Assembly (NCBI GenBank): GCA_022821965.1
Contig: JAJECN010000022.1
Location: forward strand, 310,001 to 374,000
Length of the DNA: 64,000 bases
Reading direction: 5' to 3'
From: Candidatus Poribacteria bacterium
Lineage (GTDB): Bacteria; Poribacteria; WGA-4E; WGA-3G
In this document: in pieces, positions 16,055 to 26,008 of the stretch
How positions within the stretch are numbered: the stretch's first letter is position 1
Layout: each line of letters opens with the position of its first letter
Notes under the pieces: model-generated
What the model was told of the DNA's origin: nothing
The model's input: only the letters and a program-made list of their open reading frames with translations
Database searches by the model: none
Position numbers and translations under genes: made by a program

Positions 16055-17710
16055 CTACCTCGGTTCAAGCACCACGCAGGGTAGGATCATCTCTTCAAGT
16101 GAAATGCCGCCGTGTTGGAAACTGCCTTGAAATATTTCCTTATACATATTGAACTGCCTGTCATAAACGAAATAGTAATCCTCTTTGGCGAGAATATAAT
16201 TTTTGCCAGCTTCTTCACCGGGTAAACGGTATGCGACAGGATCCTTTATGAGCCATCCGGCTTCAGGTGCGCATGAAATGCCTTTCCCCTCTTTAAACCG
16301 AAGCCCCGTGGTGAGTTCAGCTTGGCTCGAAACTTTCGCTGCATTTTGACAGAGCAGCGAACCGTGGTCAGATGTTAAGATGACGGTCATACCGCGGTCG
16401 GCAGCGATTCTGAATACCTTATACAGATGCGAATGCTGAAACCACGCCTGTACGAGTGCCCGGAATGCGGTTTCATCTGGAACAAGCTGTTGAAGTAAAT
16501 CGACCTCATGCCGTGTGTGTGTCAACATATCAAGAAAATCAACAACGAGTGCTGTCAAACTAATTCGATCTGTGACACTTAACCAATGTAGGTATTGCAT
16601 CTCCCCTCGTGTATCAAAAATTTTGAAGTAATGCAGGGGTGGCTTCAGAGGTATCCCATGCCGTTCAAATTGCAAGCGCATGAGTGCTTTCTCATAGCGG
16701 TTGATGCTCGTGTGTGCTTGATCGGGTTCCGCGTATAGATCCGGATGCCTTTCAGCGAATTCAAGCGGAAACAACCCACTAAAAATAGCGTTCCGGGCAT
16801 AACGGGTCGCTGTGGGTAAGATAGAATAGTAGTAATCAGTTGTCATGTTAAAAAGTGGGTAGAGCAACGGCTCAATTTTTAGCCAATGATCCAACCGCAT
16901 ACAATCCATAACAACAAACAGTACCTGTTTTCCTGCCTGAATTTCAGGAATGACATATTTGTAAACAACATCTACAGATAAAGTCGGGGACGCTTCACCT
17001 ATAAGCCAACTGTGATAGTTGTCTTCGATATAATTAGCGAAGGCGGCATTTGCCTCTCGCTTCTCTATTTCATGGATAGACTTAAGTTCGTCAACGTTAT
17101 CAAGTGTATCGAGCCGCAGATCCCATTCGACAAGACGCATATAGGTATCAATCCATGTTTCCCAATCATTGGCAGCATCCCAGTCTTGCGTCGTTTCACC
17201 TAAAATTTGTGTTTTACTAAAGTTCTGAATGTATGCTTGTGGCGTATATGCTTCACGGATTGCTCGCTTCTCAAGCAAGAAGGTAAGTGATGTTGATAAC
17301 TGCTTGTGCGAAGTTTCCTCCTGATCACTTGTTGAGATTACGAAAATATCGTCAACATCGTAAAGGCTTCCTTGCTCCATTACCTCCTGCCCACTCTCGT
17401 GCGTTAGAAGAATAACAGGGATATGCGCGCTCACACTCCGAACACGCGAAAGCAGATTCTCCTCTTGCGTCGGTGCATCATAATTTAATAAAACTGCGTG
17501 ATATGTCTCTTCTTGGAGTAAAGAAACGCCTTCAGCACCAGTGTCCACTAAGGAAACATTGTACCCTTCAAACTCCAAGAAGCGAATGTAGGGTTTGGGT
17601 GTTATATACGTCTGTTGCTCGTTATATGCGTTTTCAAGCTGAGCGTTAGATTGCTCTACATCAACTGTCTGATTGTCAATCCACAGAATCCTCCATTTTT
17701 TCTCTTGCAT
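16055..17710 (-). CDS. PorX-like protein: degenerate receiver plus PglZ-type phosphatase domain
   Basis: A 551-residue two-domain protein. Residues 1-130 resemble a response-regulator receiver (WRILWIDN, GYNVSLVDTGAEGVSLL, HAVLLNYDAP). Residues 240-551 form a PglZ / alkaline-phosphatase-like domain with VVMDCMRLDHW (Asp269), SILPTATRYARNAIFSGLFP (Thr300/Thr302 at the nucleophile site) and TSDHGS. This order is that of PorX, known from type IX secretion control in Bacteroidota. The phospho-acceptor aspartate is replaced by Asn76, and the conserved lysine near the end of the receiver is not seen, so phosphorylation control is probably lost. AAAGGGGG precedes the chosen ATG. No por secretion gene is seen nearby. 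Confidence 0.85.
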   Translation of the reverse strand: MQEKKWRILWIDNQTVDVEQSNAQLENAYNEQQTYITPKPYIRFLEFEGYNVSLVDTGAEGVSLLQEETYHAVLLNYDAPTQEENLLSRVRSVSAHIPVILLTHESGQEVMEQGSLYDVDDIFVISTSDQEETSHKQLSTSLTFLLEKRAIREAYTPQAYIQNFSKTQILGETTQDWDAANDWETWIDTYMRLVEWDLRLDTLDNVDELKSIHEIEKREANAAFANYIEDNYHSWLIGEASPTLSVDVVYKYVIPEIQAGKQVLFVVMDCMRLDHWLKIEPLLYPLFNMTTDYYYSILPTATRYARNAIFSGLFPLEFAERHPDLYAEPDQAHTSINRYEKALMRLQFERHGIPLKPPLHYFKIFDTRGEMQYLHWLSVTDRISLTALVVDFLDMLTHTRHEVDLLQQLVPDETAFRALVQAWFQHSHLYKVFRIAADRGMTVILTSDHGSLLCQNAAKVSSQAELTTGLRFKEGKGISCAPEAGWLIKDPVAYRLPGEEAGKNYILAKEDYYFVYDRQFNMYKEIFQGSFQHGGISLEEMILPCVVLEPR

Positions 17711-17797
17711 GTTATACCCCCTTTTTGGTGCAGCTCGCAAGCCAAAACTTGCTTGACAACAACGCAACATAGGTTCACAAAGTGTATCCTACATGTT

Positions 17798-17826
17798 AAT
17801 AAAACGGGCAATTCATCAGTTGCCCG
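17798..17826 (-). terminator. Terminator for the glcD-glcE operon
   Basis: Read on the minus strand, CGGGCAA pairs with TTGCCCG across an 8-base loop and is followed by TTTTATT. It lies 70 bases past the glcE-like stop. Confidence 0.65.
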
Positions 17827-17896
17827 ATGTTTCGGGGTGAGCATTTTCAATAAAAAGCAGAAAACACGACGTGCTGCTCTGCTCAACAGAACAAAA

Positions 17897-19231
17897 CTAA
17901 ATACTCGAAATAAAACGTCCTGGATTTAACAAACCATCCGGATCGAATTTGGCTTTAACCTGTTTCATTAAACTGAGCGTGCCTCCGACGGAACCCCAAA
18001 CGTCAATATATCGTTTGAGTTCAGACGGTGCGGTTTCTATTATAAGGTTTCCCTGCGCCTTCATTGCCGATTGACGCAGTTGCGTGAGCGCATCCGCAAG
18101 TTGTTGAAGATCTGTGTCGGCCGTTACAGGAACGGTGAGATATAACACACCACTCCCAAGCAACGCCATCATCTGAACATCACGCGTCCAATCTGTGTCT
18201 CTAACTTGCGCAACAAATTCGGCGATGTCGGTACGTTTCAGATTCAACTTGGCAATCACTACCTCAATATTTCTGCTGTCCGCCGGGAATTCCTGAATAG
18301 CCTCTTGAAGATGTTGTTGCGATTCGTCATCTACAATAGTCACACCGATCGCGCCATTTTGTTCCATAACTTCTTGGCAGTGTGTCAATTGCCACGCCAC
18401 GGTTTCGGTGTCACCACCGAACCCAACCGTCAGCACCGGTTCATTTTTAGCTGCAGTGGCATCGCTAAGCCTTGGATCTGCGTTAATAAATAGATTTACA
18501 AACAGCGGTAATGTTTGCGAACCTACAATGCTTAAGCCCGTGTCAGCAGCGTCTTTTACACTTTGAAAGTCTGCTGTGAGGATCGCTTGTCGTGCGGGTA
18601 TCGGGGACAATTTGAGAGCCACTTCGGTAACGATACCGAGCGTTCCAAAAGCACCGATATAAAGTTTATTGAGATCGTAACCTGCGACATTTTTTACCAC
18701 TTTTCCGCCGCTTTTGGCAACGGTGCCGTTTGCGTGAACAACCTGCAATCCTAAGACTTGATTTCGGGCGGTCCCATGTCGTAAACGGAAAGAACCGCTC
18801 ACATTTGTTGCAACAATTCCACCAATGGTGCTTCGGGCTGCATAAGGTGGATTCAATGAGAGAAACTGCCGATATTTTGCTAATTCAGTTTGAAGAACGG
18901 CTAAAGGAATACCTGCCTCCACAGTTACAGTTAAATCCGCCGGTTCATATTCGATGACGCTATTGAGTCGTGTTGTCGCGAGTACCACATCTACCTTTTG
19001 TGGTAGATTCCCGATGCCAAGTTTCGTGCCAGCACCTGCAGGCATAACCGATAAGTCCTGTTTTGCCGCAAATCGGAGAACATCTTGTATCTCTCGAACA
19101 GATCCCGGCAAGACGACTGCTTTCGGAATGTATCCATCAAAAGCATAGGATTCAACCTGTTCCTTCGGAAGAACCCCTGATTCTCCAACAATATGTTTAA
19201 GTTCATCGTGCAGTGCACGTGAATTATCCAT
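17897..19231 (-). CDS. glcE: FAD-binding oxidase, GlcE-like glycolate oxidase subunit
   Basis: A 444-residue protein of the FAD_binding_4 / vanillyl-alcohol-oxidase fold. The FAD-binding region has MPAGAGTKLGIGN near residue 58, AARSTIGGIVATNVSG near 130, and GGKVVKNVAGYDLNKLYIGAFGTLGIVTE near 175-203, the last being typical of GlcE. GlcE is the second FAD subunit of glycolate oxidase, which converts glycolate to glyoxylate with GlcD and the iron-sulfur subunit GlcF. It follows glcD by about 110 bases in the same direction. No glcF is visible in the window, so the third subunit must be elsewhere or absent. It is somewhat longer than the E. coli subunit (about 350). Confidence 0.85.
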   Translation of the reverse strand: MDNSRALHDELKHIVGESGVLPKEQVESYAFDGYIPKAVVLPGSVREIQDVLRFAAKQDLSVMPAGAGTKLGIGNLPQKVDVVLATTRLNSVIEYEPADLTVTVEAGIPLAVLQTELAKYRQFLSLNPPYAARSTIGGIVATNVSGSFRLRHGTARNQVLGLQVVHANGTVAKSGGKVVKNVAGYDLNKLYIGAFGTLGIVTEVALKLSPIPARQAILTADFQSVKDAADTGLSIVGSQTLPLFVNLFINADPRLSDATAAKNEPVLTVGFGGDTETVAWQLTHCQEVMEQNGAIGVTIVDDESQQHLQEAIQEFPADSRNIEVVIAKLNLKRTDIAEFVAQVRDTDWTRDVQMMALLGSGVLYLTVPVTADTDLQQLADALTQLRQSAMKAQGNLIIETAPSELKRYIDVWGSVGGTLSLMKQVKAKFDPDGLLNPGRFISSI

Positions 19232-19341
19232 GTGCTATGCTTTCTCCATCACCATTGTAAAATAATTCTCTATAGGACGGTTCAAAACCGTGCCCAAAAA
19301 CATGTGTGAGATTAAGAATGATTCGCCAAAATAGGTTGTAT

Positions 19342-20775
19342 TTAAGGCACCGTCATTGCGTCATGTTGCAAGCCCAGTTTCGCGTAAGATTCAGCAGTCG
19401 GAAAAATTTTTCCGGGATTGCAGAGTCCTGTGGGATTAAAAATATCTTTGACTGTCGCCATCACTTGTAAATCCGCAGGACTGAAAATAAGCGGCATGTA
19501 ATCCATCTTTTCAACACCGATTCCGTGCTCTCCCGTGATTGTGCCACCAACCTCAGCACATACAGATAGAATCTCCATGTTCACATGCTCCACTCGTTCA
19601 CACTGATCCGCGTCGCGCTCGTTAAACAGAACAATGGGATGGATATTACCATCACCGGCGTGAAACACATTTGCGATCGGGATCTGATATTTTTCGGAGA
19701 TTTCAGAGATGCGCCGTAAAACCTTCGGTAGTGTCGTCCTTGGGACAACACCATCTTGCGTGATATAGTTCGGTGCGAGTCGTCCAAATGAACCAAACGC
19801 GCTTTTCCGCGCTTTCCAGAGTTGCTGTCGCTCCGCCTCATCTTTGGCGTAATCGACCTTCCGTGCGTTGTGCTGTTTGAAGATTTCCAGAATTTGATCT
19901 GTTTGGTTCTGCATCCCTGCTTCAATACCGTCAAGTTCCACGATCAAGATAGCTTCAGCATCAAGCGGGAAACCGAATTGAAAGGCTTCCTCCAAAGCAC
20001 GGATAACAAGGCTGTCCATCATTTCGAGTGCAGCCGGAATAATACCTTCACCGATAATCGTTGAAACAGCACTTGAAGCGTCATCCATCGTTTCAAAGAC
20101 GGCAAGTGCGGTCTGGTATGCTTGCGGATTTCGAGTAAGACGGACAACTGCCTTTGTCACTATTCCAAATGTGCCTTCGGAACCGATCAACACGCCGCGC
20201 AAATCGTAGCCGGGTGTTTCTTCAACAGTTCCCCCGAATTCTATGATTTCACCATCCGGCAGAACAACTTCTAATCCAAGTACGTGGTCAGACGTAACAC
20301 CGTATTTTAGGGTATGTGGTCCCCCCGAATTTTCGGCGATATTTCCACCTATCGTGCATGCCTTCTGGCTTGAGGGATCCGGGGCGTAGTGATAACCTCG
20401 GCTTTGCACCGCCTGCGTCAATAACAGATTAACAACACCCGGTTCAACCACTGCGCGTTCGTTTTCAAGATCTATTTCTAAGATACGATCCATCCGATTA
20501 AGAGCGATGATAATCCCGCCTTGAACAGAGAGCATACCACCACTTAAGCCGGTGCCGCCGCCGCGTGCAATAAACGGTGTCTCGTATTTATTCGCTAACT
20601 TTACGATATCCGACACCTGTTGCGCCGTATCTGCGAAGACGACAACATCTGGCATCGCCTTAAAAGAGGGTGCAGCATCACATTCGTATACCGAGAGTGC
20701 AGTTGCATCCGTTAGAACATTTCGTGCACCAAGGAGCGCAGTAAGATCAGCAACGAGTTGTTCTTTTTGGTCCAT
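19342..20775 (-). CDS. glcD: Glycolate oxidase FAD subunit GlcD
   Basis: A 477-residue flavoprotein with strong GlcD features: FIARGGGTGLSGG near residue 68, a DPSSQKACTIGGNIAENSGG motif near 133 that holds the FAD pyrophosphate, the YGVTSDHVLGLEVVLPDG stretch, and the C-terminal catalytic segments NVFHAGDGNIHP and GGTITGEHGIGVEK with the active-site histidines. The length matches the family (about 490). It oxidises glycolate, or a related 2-hydroxy acid such as D-lactate, and passes electrons on through GlcE and GlcF. D-lactate dehydrogenase activity is the main alternative. It is the first gene of a two-gene unit with the glcE-like gene. Confidence 0.9.
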   Translation of the reverse strand: MDQKEQLVADLTALLGARNVLTDATALSVYECDAAPSFKAMPDVVVFADTAQQVSDIVKLANKYETPFIARGGGTGLSGGMLSVQGGIIIALNRMDRILEIDLENERAVVEPGVVNLLLTQAVQSRGYHYAPDPSSQKACTIGGNIAENSGGPHTLKYGVTSDHVLGLEVVLPDGEIIEFGGTVEETPGYDLRGVLIGSEGTFGIVTKAVVRLTRNPQAYQTALAVFETMDDASSAVSTIIGEGIIPAALEMMDSLVIRALEEAFQFGFPLDAEAILIVELDGIEAGMQNQTDQILEIFKQHNARKVDYAKDEAERQQLWKARKSAFGSFGRLAPNYITQDGVVPRTTLPKVLRRISEISEKYQIPIANVFHAGDGNIHPIVLFNERDADQCERVEHVNMEILSVCAEVGGTITGEHGIGVEKMDYMPLIFSPADLQVMATVKDIFNPTGLCNPGKIFPTAESYAKLGLQHDAMTVP

Positions 20776-20883
20776 AGTCTATTCCTTCTGCATGGCAATT
20801 TTTGATTACTCTTGTACTTAGTGTATCACAATTCTGGTTGAATGTCCAATTAGAAATTGAGCGAATGTTTCCAGATTTTTTAT

Positions 20884-20913
20884 TTGTTATAGCCGCGTGC
20901 AGCGTGTTATAAT
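20884..20913 (+). promoter_or_regulatory. Putative promoter for the LamG-like gene
   Basis: A TTGTTA -35-like box and a perfect TATAAT -10 box with an 18-base spacer lie about 80 bases upstream of the LamG-like ATG. Confidence 0.5.
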
Positions 20914-20990
20914 TATGAGATTGAATACAACGTACCAAAGTTTGACTATCGAGGAACTTTTCAAAGATACTATGAGTGCAGGAGACAAAA

Positions 20991-21770
20991 ATGCGAAAAT
21001 CGATATTGATTTTAGGAATTGCTTGTTTGATCGCTTGGACATTACCACAGATCTGTTCTGCGGAAATCGACCCCGAAACAGCCGTTGGTGTGTGGCTCTT
21101 TGATGAAGGCGCGGGTAAAACAACCAAAGACACTTCAGGAAAGGGGCATGATGGCACAATCAACGGTGCCAAGTGGAAAGATGGAAAAATCGGGAAAGCA
21201 CTTGAGTTTGATGGCGCGCAGTGGGTGTCCATCGACTCGACACCGGAACTACAACTCGGTGAAGAACTCACTATGATGGCGTGGTTTTATGCCACGGATA
21301 TTTCCACTTGGAGGCAACTGATTGCTAAGAGCAACGAATATCTCTTACGCATCGATCCACCACAGGAAGGGAATAAAATGTCAGCGTTTGTCAAACCGGG
21401 TGGAGGTTGGGAACCGAGAGCCTCCGCACACGTTCCTGATGAAAAAAAATGGATCCATTTCGCAGCGACTTACGACATCAATGAGAAGGCTGAGCAACTC
21501 GTCGTGTACGTAAATGGTAAGAAAGCAGGTGTAAGCACACGCCCGGGAAAAACCGCTGTCACTGGCAACCCTGTTGAAATTGGTAAATGGGGTGGCGGTT
21601 CGTACTTCGTCGGCATTATCGACGAGGCTGCCATTTTCAACACTGTTCTCAGTGAAGATGATCTGACAACCATCGTGGAACACGGATTAGCAAAAGCACT
21701 TGGTGGGTTAGCGGTTGAACCAACAAACAAATTGGCAACAACATGGGCAATCCTTAAAGCAAACCGATAA
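20991..21770 (+). CDS. Secreted LamG / concanavalin-like domain protein
   Basis: A 259-residue protein with a signal peptide (SILILGIACLIAWTLPQICSA, positions 4-24 given as a guide) and one LamG-like jelly-roll domain. Domain signs are AVGVWLFDEGAGKTTKDTSGKGHDG near the start, FDGAQWVSIDSTPEL, WFYATDI and IGKWGGGSYFVGIIDEAAIF. Such domains bind sugars or proteins outside the cell. The last 20 residues contain GLAVEPTNKLATTWAILK, nearly matching the end of the next secreted protein. AGGAG sits 6 bases before the ATG chosen. No catalytic domain is attached. Confidence 0.85.
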   Translation: MRKSILILGIACLIAWTLPQICSAEIDPETAVGVWLFDEGAGKTTKDTSGKGHDGTINGAKWKDGKIGKALEFDGAQWVSIDSTPELQLGEELTMMAWFYATDISTWRQLIAKSNEYLLRIDPPQEGNKMSAFVKPGGGWEPRASAHVPDEKKWIHFAATYDINEKAEQLVVYVNGKKAGVSTRPGKTAVTGNPVEIGKWGGGSYFVGIIDEAAIFNTVLSEDDLTTIVEHGLAKALGGLAVEPTNKLATTWAILKANR

Positions 21771-21865
21771 TTTACAATAATGCTTCTATTGCGTTTTTCT
21801 TATTTTTTGTTAACGATAACATTACGTTACATGCTATAATGACTTAAACCAAAAGGAGGATTGCT

Positions 21866-22603
21866 ATGCGAATTACGATTCTTGTATGCGGAATTTTGTT
21901 GTGCTTCACTGTCGGAACTGTCTCCGCTGGTGTATGGACGGATCCGTTTGATGGCAACGAACTCGTTGAAGGATGGGAATTCCGCGATTATCGCGACAAG
22001 GTTACAACGTTTGAAGTCAAAGATGGTTTCCTACAGATGACCAATCCGAAGGGCGGATGGGGACATACCACGCCTGACAAACCGATGGTTGAACGGGAAA
22101 TCCCGAAAAGCGCAGCGAAAGACCTAACGGTGAGCGGGATTTTTACCACCGAACCAGAGAAACCAGCGGATTCATGGATTGGCATTTTCCTTTACAGCGA
22201 TGACGACTTGAACTACGCCTGTTTGCTATTTGGCGGCGAAGCAAATCAACCGCAAAAAACACTCATCGGTAGTATGGTTGAAGCCAATTGGCAAGACAAG
22301 GGACACTTCCAAACCGGCTTTGATGTTCCCATTCACCTCAAGATTGTCAAAGAGGGCGATTTGTTCTCTGGCTACTACCGCGAAAGTGAAAAAGATGACT
22401 GGACGCTGTCTGGTAACAAGACGTGGAACCACAAGTTTGACGTAGAGCGTGTCGGTGTCGGTTTCATGAACAGTTGGGGCGGTCAAACAGTTACATTTAT
22501 GGTCGATACACTCTCCATTGAAGGCGAAGGGATTGAACCCTTGTCAGTTGAGCCACAAGGTAAATTAGCGACAACATGGGGGACACTCAAAGCGAGTCAA
22601 TAA
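21866..22603 (+). CDS. Secreted concanavalin-like protein of unknown function
   Basis: A 245-residue protein with a clear signal peptide cut after TVSA near residue 21 and a beta-rich body beginning VWTDPFDGNELVEGWEFRD. It resembles DUF1080/DUF1349-type concanavalin-like folds, with short hydrophobic and aromatic strands such as WIGIFLYSDDDLNYACLLFGG and FSGYYRESEKDDW. The C-terminus reads PLSVEPQGKLATTWGTLK, sharing the (G/N)KLATTWxxLK motif with the LamG protein just upstream. A perfect AGGAGG lies 6 bases before the ATG. It is probably extracellular or on the outer surface, perhaps binding polysaccharide; no enzyme residues are recognised. Confidence 0.8.
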   Translation: MRITILVCGILLCFTVGTVSAGVWTDPFDGNELVEGWEFRDYRDKVTTFEVKDGFLQMTNPKGGWGHTTPDKPMVEREIPKSAAKDLTVSGIFTTEPEKPADSWIGIFLYSDDDLNYACLLFGGEANQPQKTLIGSMVEANWQDKGHFQTGFDVPIHLKIVKEGDLFSGYYRESEKDDWTLSGNKTWNHKFDVERVGVGFMNSWGGQTVTFMVDTLSIEGEGIEPLSVEPQGKLATTWGTLKASQ

Positions 22604-22770
22604 CCTTCAGCAAATGTGTTTTCCATCAGAAAGAGAAGGAAGTCTACCCAGAATATTCAAACGGGGTGGTGCAAGCACTGCCCCTATAGCACTTAAGCAA
22701 GACTAAACAGTACTAAAAGACAACCGCTTAGACGACAAGAGATTAAAGAACAAGGAGAAACGCCACCGCC

Positions 22771-25700
22771 ATGTCTATCCCCAAAACATCCGTAAATAAC
22801 CCGGTCTTAGCAAACATGTTAATGATCATAATCATCGCATTCGGGTTGTATGCATGGATAAACCTACCACGAGAACTCACACCAGAAATCGCCTTACAGA
22901 GCGTAACCGTGACAACCCTATATCCGGGTGCCTCTCCAGAAGAAGTTGAAAAACTCATATCTGCCCCCATTGAAGACGCAATCGAGGAAAATGTTAACAA
23001 AATTAATCTGCTGCTCTCCAACTCTTCGGAAGGTAGATCTATCATCTCTGTCGATTTTGAAGAGATGAGCGATCGGGACTTTGACAAGGAACTTGAGAAT
23101 CTCCGTACTGCCGTAGAGCAGGTGAATGACCTGCCAGAAGAGATTTTAGATGATCCAAAGGTCCAAGAACTTGATGTCTCATCCGGTTTCCCTATGTTGA
23201 CGATCGTTATCGGAGGGACCATTTCAGAAAAGCAGATGCGGGACATTGCTGAAAACCTCAAAGACGAAATCTTGGACATCAAAAATATTGCGTCTGTTCA
23301 GATAGCAGGTTTCCGTGAAAGAGAGATATGGGTTGAAGTGGACCCGGATCGCCTGCGGGCATATCAACTGCCCATCTCAGCAGTCATCACAGCCCTTAGC
23401 GCAAGTAACTTAAACCTCCCTGCTGGCACGATGGAACTCGGCAACGCAGAGTTCATGGTCCGCACAATGGGTGAATTCGCGAATCCAGACACTATCAGAG
23501 ATACGATCATTGCCGTTCAACCGACTGGTACCCCGCTGCGCCTCAGTGATGTCGCCACCGTTTCAGACACTTACGAGGATGCCAGAACCCTGTCCCGGAT
23601 CAATGGGAAACCCTCCATCAGCCTGAGTGTCCAAAAAAAGTCGGAAGGAAACACGATTGCATTAGTCGCCGAACTTCGGGAACTGGTTGAAAAACGGAGA
23701 GGCGATCTTCCGGAGGGTGCTGAATTGACAGCTGTCAACGACTATTCTGTTATCCTCAAAGAGCGGTTGGGTATTCTTGAAACAAATGCCTTCTTCGGTT
23801 TGGTGCTGGTTGTGTTAATGCTCCTTCTTTTTATCGGCTGGCGGAATGCTGTGTTCGCTGCGCTCGGTATACCGGTTGCGTTTATGGCGACCTTCTGGTT
23901 TATGTCTATGACAGGTTACACGCTCAGCGGTGTTTCTCTGTTCGGACTCATCTTAGTCGTCGGTATTGTCGTAGACGACGCTATCGTCGTGATAGAAAAC
24001 ATTTATCGACACATTGAGAGAGGCGAGTCCCCAAAAGTTGCCGCCATTCGCGGGGCAGAAGAGGTCGGCTGGCCCGTTTTAGCCGCCAGTTTAACGACAA
24101 TTTGCGCATTCGGTCCGTTGATGTTTATGTCGGGCGTTTCCGGTCAGTTTATGCGGGTTGTGCCGATTATGGCGATTTTGGTGTTGATTGCTTCTCTCTT
24201 TGAAGTCTTCGTAATTTTACCAGCGCACGTCTCTGAGTGGGGGAGACCGAGAAATCAGACAGGACGCAGCAGGCTTGATAACCTTCGCACCCGATCTCAA
24301 GGGGCTTTCACCACAAGTGTACGTATCGTTGGTTTCTTGGTGTGGTTCGGCACGTTTTTTGACTTAATCCGGAACCGATATGTTAGAATCCTGAAAACAA
24401 CCATCCGCTATCGGTATGCCTTTGTAGGGAGCGTTCTCTTCATCGGTTTGATTGCATGCGTCGGTGCGTTTTTCGTTCTTGACAAGGAACTCTTCCCCGG
24501 TGAAGATTTCCCGCAATTCTACGTCAAAGCCGAAATGCCGCCTTCCTATGGAATGCAAGAAACAACAGCAGTGGTCGCACAGATCGAAGAAGCTGCGAAA
24601 AAACTTCCATCAAGCGAAATCGCTGCAATTGTCAGTAATGTCGGTGTACACACACCTACTTCGGGTTTGTTGGAAGGTGTTACCTACGGTTCAAATTTTG
24701 GTGAAGTGATCATTGAACTCACCCCTAAGCAGGAACGTACGCGCGGTGTAGATGACATCATCGCCTCAATGCGGAAAGAAACGGAAACAATTAGTGGAAT
24801 TGAGCAGCTGAATTTCATCACGCAGGAAGGCGGTCCTCCCTCAGGGCAAGATGTGGAAGTCAAGGTAAAGGGACCGAGGTTTGCGGAGCTCTCGAAACTC
24901 ACCGATGTCCTTAAAGGGACACTCCATCAGATGGATGGTGTTTACGACATCCGAGATGATTTTCGGACAGGTAAATCTGAAGTCCGTATCTACTTGAAGC
25001 CAGAGAAAGCACATCAATACGGGTTAACCACATTCCAAATCGCCCAAACCGTTCGGACGGCTATTGAGGGTGCCAAAGCGACAACCTACCGAGAAGCAGA
25101 TGAGGCGATTGATGTCATCGTCAAATATGAGGAAGATATGCTCGGAAACCTTATGGAACTTAACAATTTACTGATTGCAACTCCCATCGGAGCGATTGTC
25201 CCGCTTAAGGATGTCGCAGATATAATAGAAGAAACGGGATATTCGGATATCCGCCGCTTTGATGGAGAACGGGCGATCACGGTTTCCGCATCCGTAGATA
25301 GGCAGAAAACAACGCCTTTCAAGGTAAATCAGGCGTTAATTAGCACATTCGCCAATATGGAAACTTTATATCCGGGATACCAACTCGACTTCCGAGGGCT
25401 TTTCGATGAGATTAGAAACTCCTTTACAGAATTGTGGAAACTGTTCCTCGTTGGGTTGGTGTTAATCTATATGGTATTGGGTGCGCAATTCAAATCGTTT
25501 ATACAACCGATTATTATTATGTTCGCTGTTCCATTCGGAATGATAGGTGCGATGGTCGGATTGCTTCTTTCCAATGCAACGCTCAGTATCGTCGCCATGT
25601 TCGGTATCGTCGCGCTCTCAGGAATTGTGGTCAACGATTCGATTGTTCTTATTGATTTCATCAACAAGTACCGAGAAAACGGTTATAACAAATGGTATGC

Positions 25701-25998
25701 GATTCTGAAAGGTGGGAGTGTTCGATTACGTCCCATTATTCTCACCTCATTGACGACAATTATCGGACTCATTCCGATGGCAGTCGGATTAGGCGGAAAA
25801 TCGCCTATCTGGATGCCGATGGCGTATACAATTATCTTCGGGCTTGCGCTCGCAACCACAATGACGCTATTTGTGATGCCTGCGCTTTATGCCATCACAA
25901 CAGACTTACGAGGTCTCGTCCTGAGAAACCCAGAAGCCCGATTCCGTCCCGTTTCAGATGAAGAACTGTTGGGTGTTGCGGTCCCGGCTGATGACTAA
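22771..25998 (+). CDS. RND-family efflux permease (first of tandem pair)
   Basis: A 1075-residue inner-membrane transporter of the AcrB/HAE type. It has one N-terminal membrane segment, a large periplasmic loop, a bundle of segments near residues 340-480, a second loop and a C-terminal bundle. The proton-relay motif VGIVVDDAIVVIEN is intact with two aspartates. In the later half the AcrB lysine position reads GIVVNDSIVLIDF, as in the group that carries Asn-Asp here. Such pumps export drugs, lipids or metals with a periplasmic adaptor and an outer-membrane channel. No adaptor or TolC-like gene is next to it. A short GC hairpin with GGGG/CCCC arms lies in the 170-base gap before it. Confidence 0.92.
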   Translation: MSIPKTSVNNPVLANMLMIIIIAFGLYAWINLPRELTPEIALQSVTVTTLYPGASPEEVEKLISAPIEDAIEENVNKINLLLSNSSEGRSIISVDFEEMSDRDFDKELENLRTAVEQVNDLPEEILDDPKVQELDVSSGFPMLTIVIGGTISEKQMRDIAENLKDEILDIKNIASVQIAGFREREIWVEVDPDRLRAYQLPISAVITALSASNLNLPAGTMELGNAEFMVRTMGEFANPDTIRDTIIAVQPTGTPLRLSDVATVSDTYEDARTLSRINGKPSISLSVQKKSEGNTIALVAELRELVEKRRGDLPEGAELTAVNDYSVILKERLGILETNAFFGLVLVVLMLLLFIGWRNAVFAALGIPVAFMATFWFMSMTGYTLSGVSLFGLILVVGIVVDDAIVVIENIYRHIERGESPKVAAIRGAEEVGWPVLAASLTTICAFGPLMFMSGVSGQFMRVVPIMAILVLIASLFEVFVILPAHVSEWGRPRNQTGRSRLDNLRTRSQGAFTTSVRIVGFLVWFGTFFDLIRNRYVRILKTTIRYRYAFVGSVLFIGLIACVGAFFVLDKELFPGEDFPQFYVKAEMPPSYGMQETTAVVAQIEEAAKKLPSSEIAAIVSNVGVHTPTSGLLEGVTYGSNFGEVIIELTPKQERTRGVDDIIASMRKETETISGIEQLNFITQEGGPPSGQDVEVKVKGPRFAELSKLTDVLKGTLHQMDGVYDIRDDFRTGKSEVRIYLKPEKAHQYGLTTFQIAQTVRTAIEGAKATTYREADEAIDVIVKYEEDMLGNLMELNNLLIATPIGAIVPLKDVADIIEETGYSDIRRFDGERAITVSASVDRQKTTPFKVNQALISTFANMETLYPGYQLDFRGLFDEIRNSFTELWKLFLVGLVLIYMVLGAQFKSFIQPIIIMFAVPFGMIGAMVGLLLSNATLSIVAMFGIVALSGIVVNDSIVLIDFINKYRENGYNKWYAILKGGSVRLRPIILTSLTTIIGLIPMAVGLGGKSPIWMPMAYTIIFGLALATTMTLFVMPALYAITTDLRGLVLRNPEARFRPVSDEELLGVAVPADD

Positions 25999-26008
25999 AT
26001 AGAATGGC

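Noticed and set aside
16055-17710. The PglZ domain as a sign of a BREX system
   Set aside because: The domain is fused to a receiver as in PorX and has no BREX genes around it.
22743-23282. A minus-strand frame of 179 residues opposite the first RND gene, and a similar one opposite the second
   Set aside because: Both are shadows of paralogous coding sequence, with serine-rich low-complexity translations and no ribosome-binding site.
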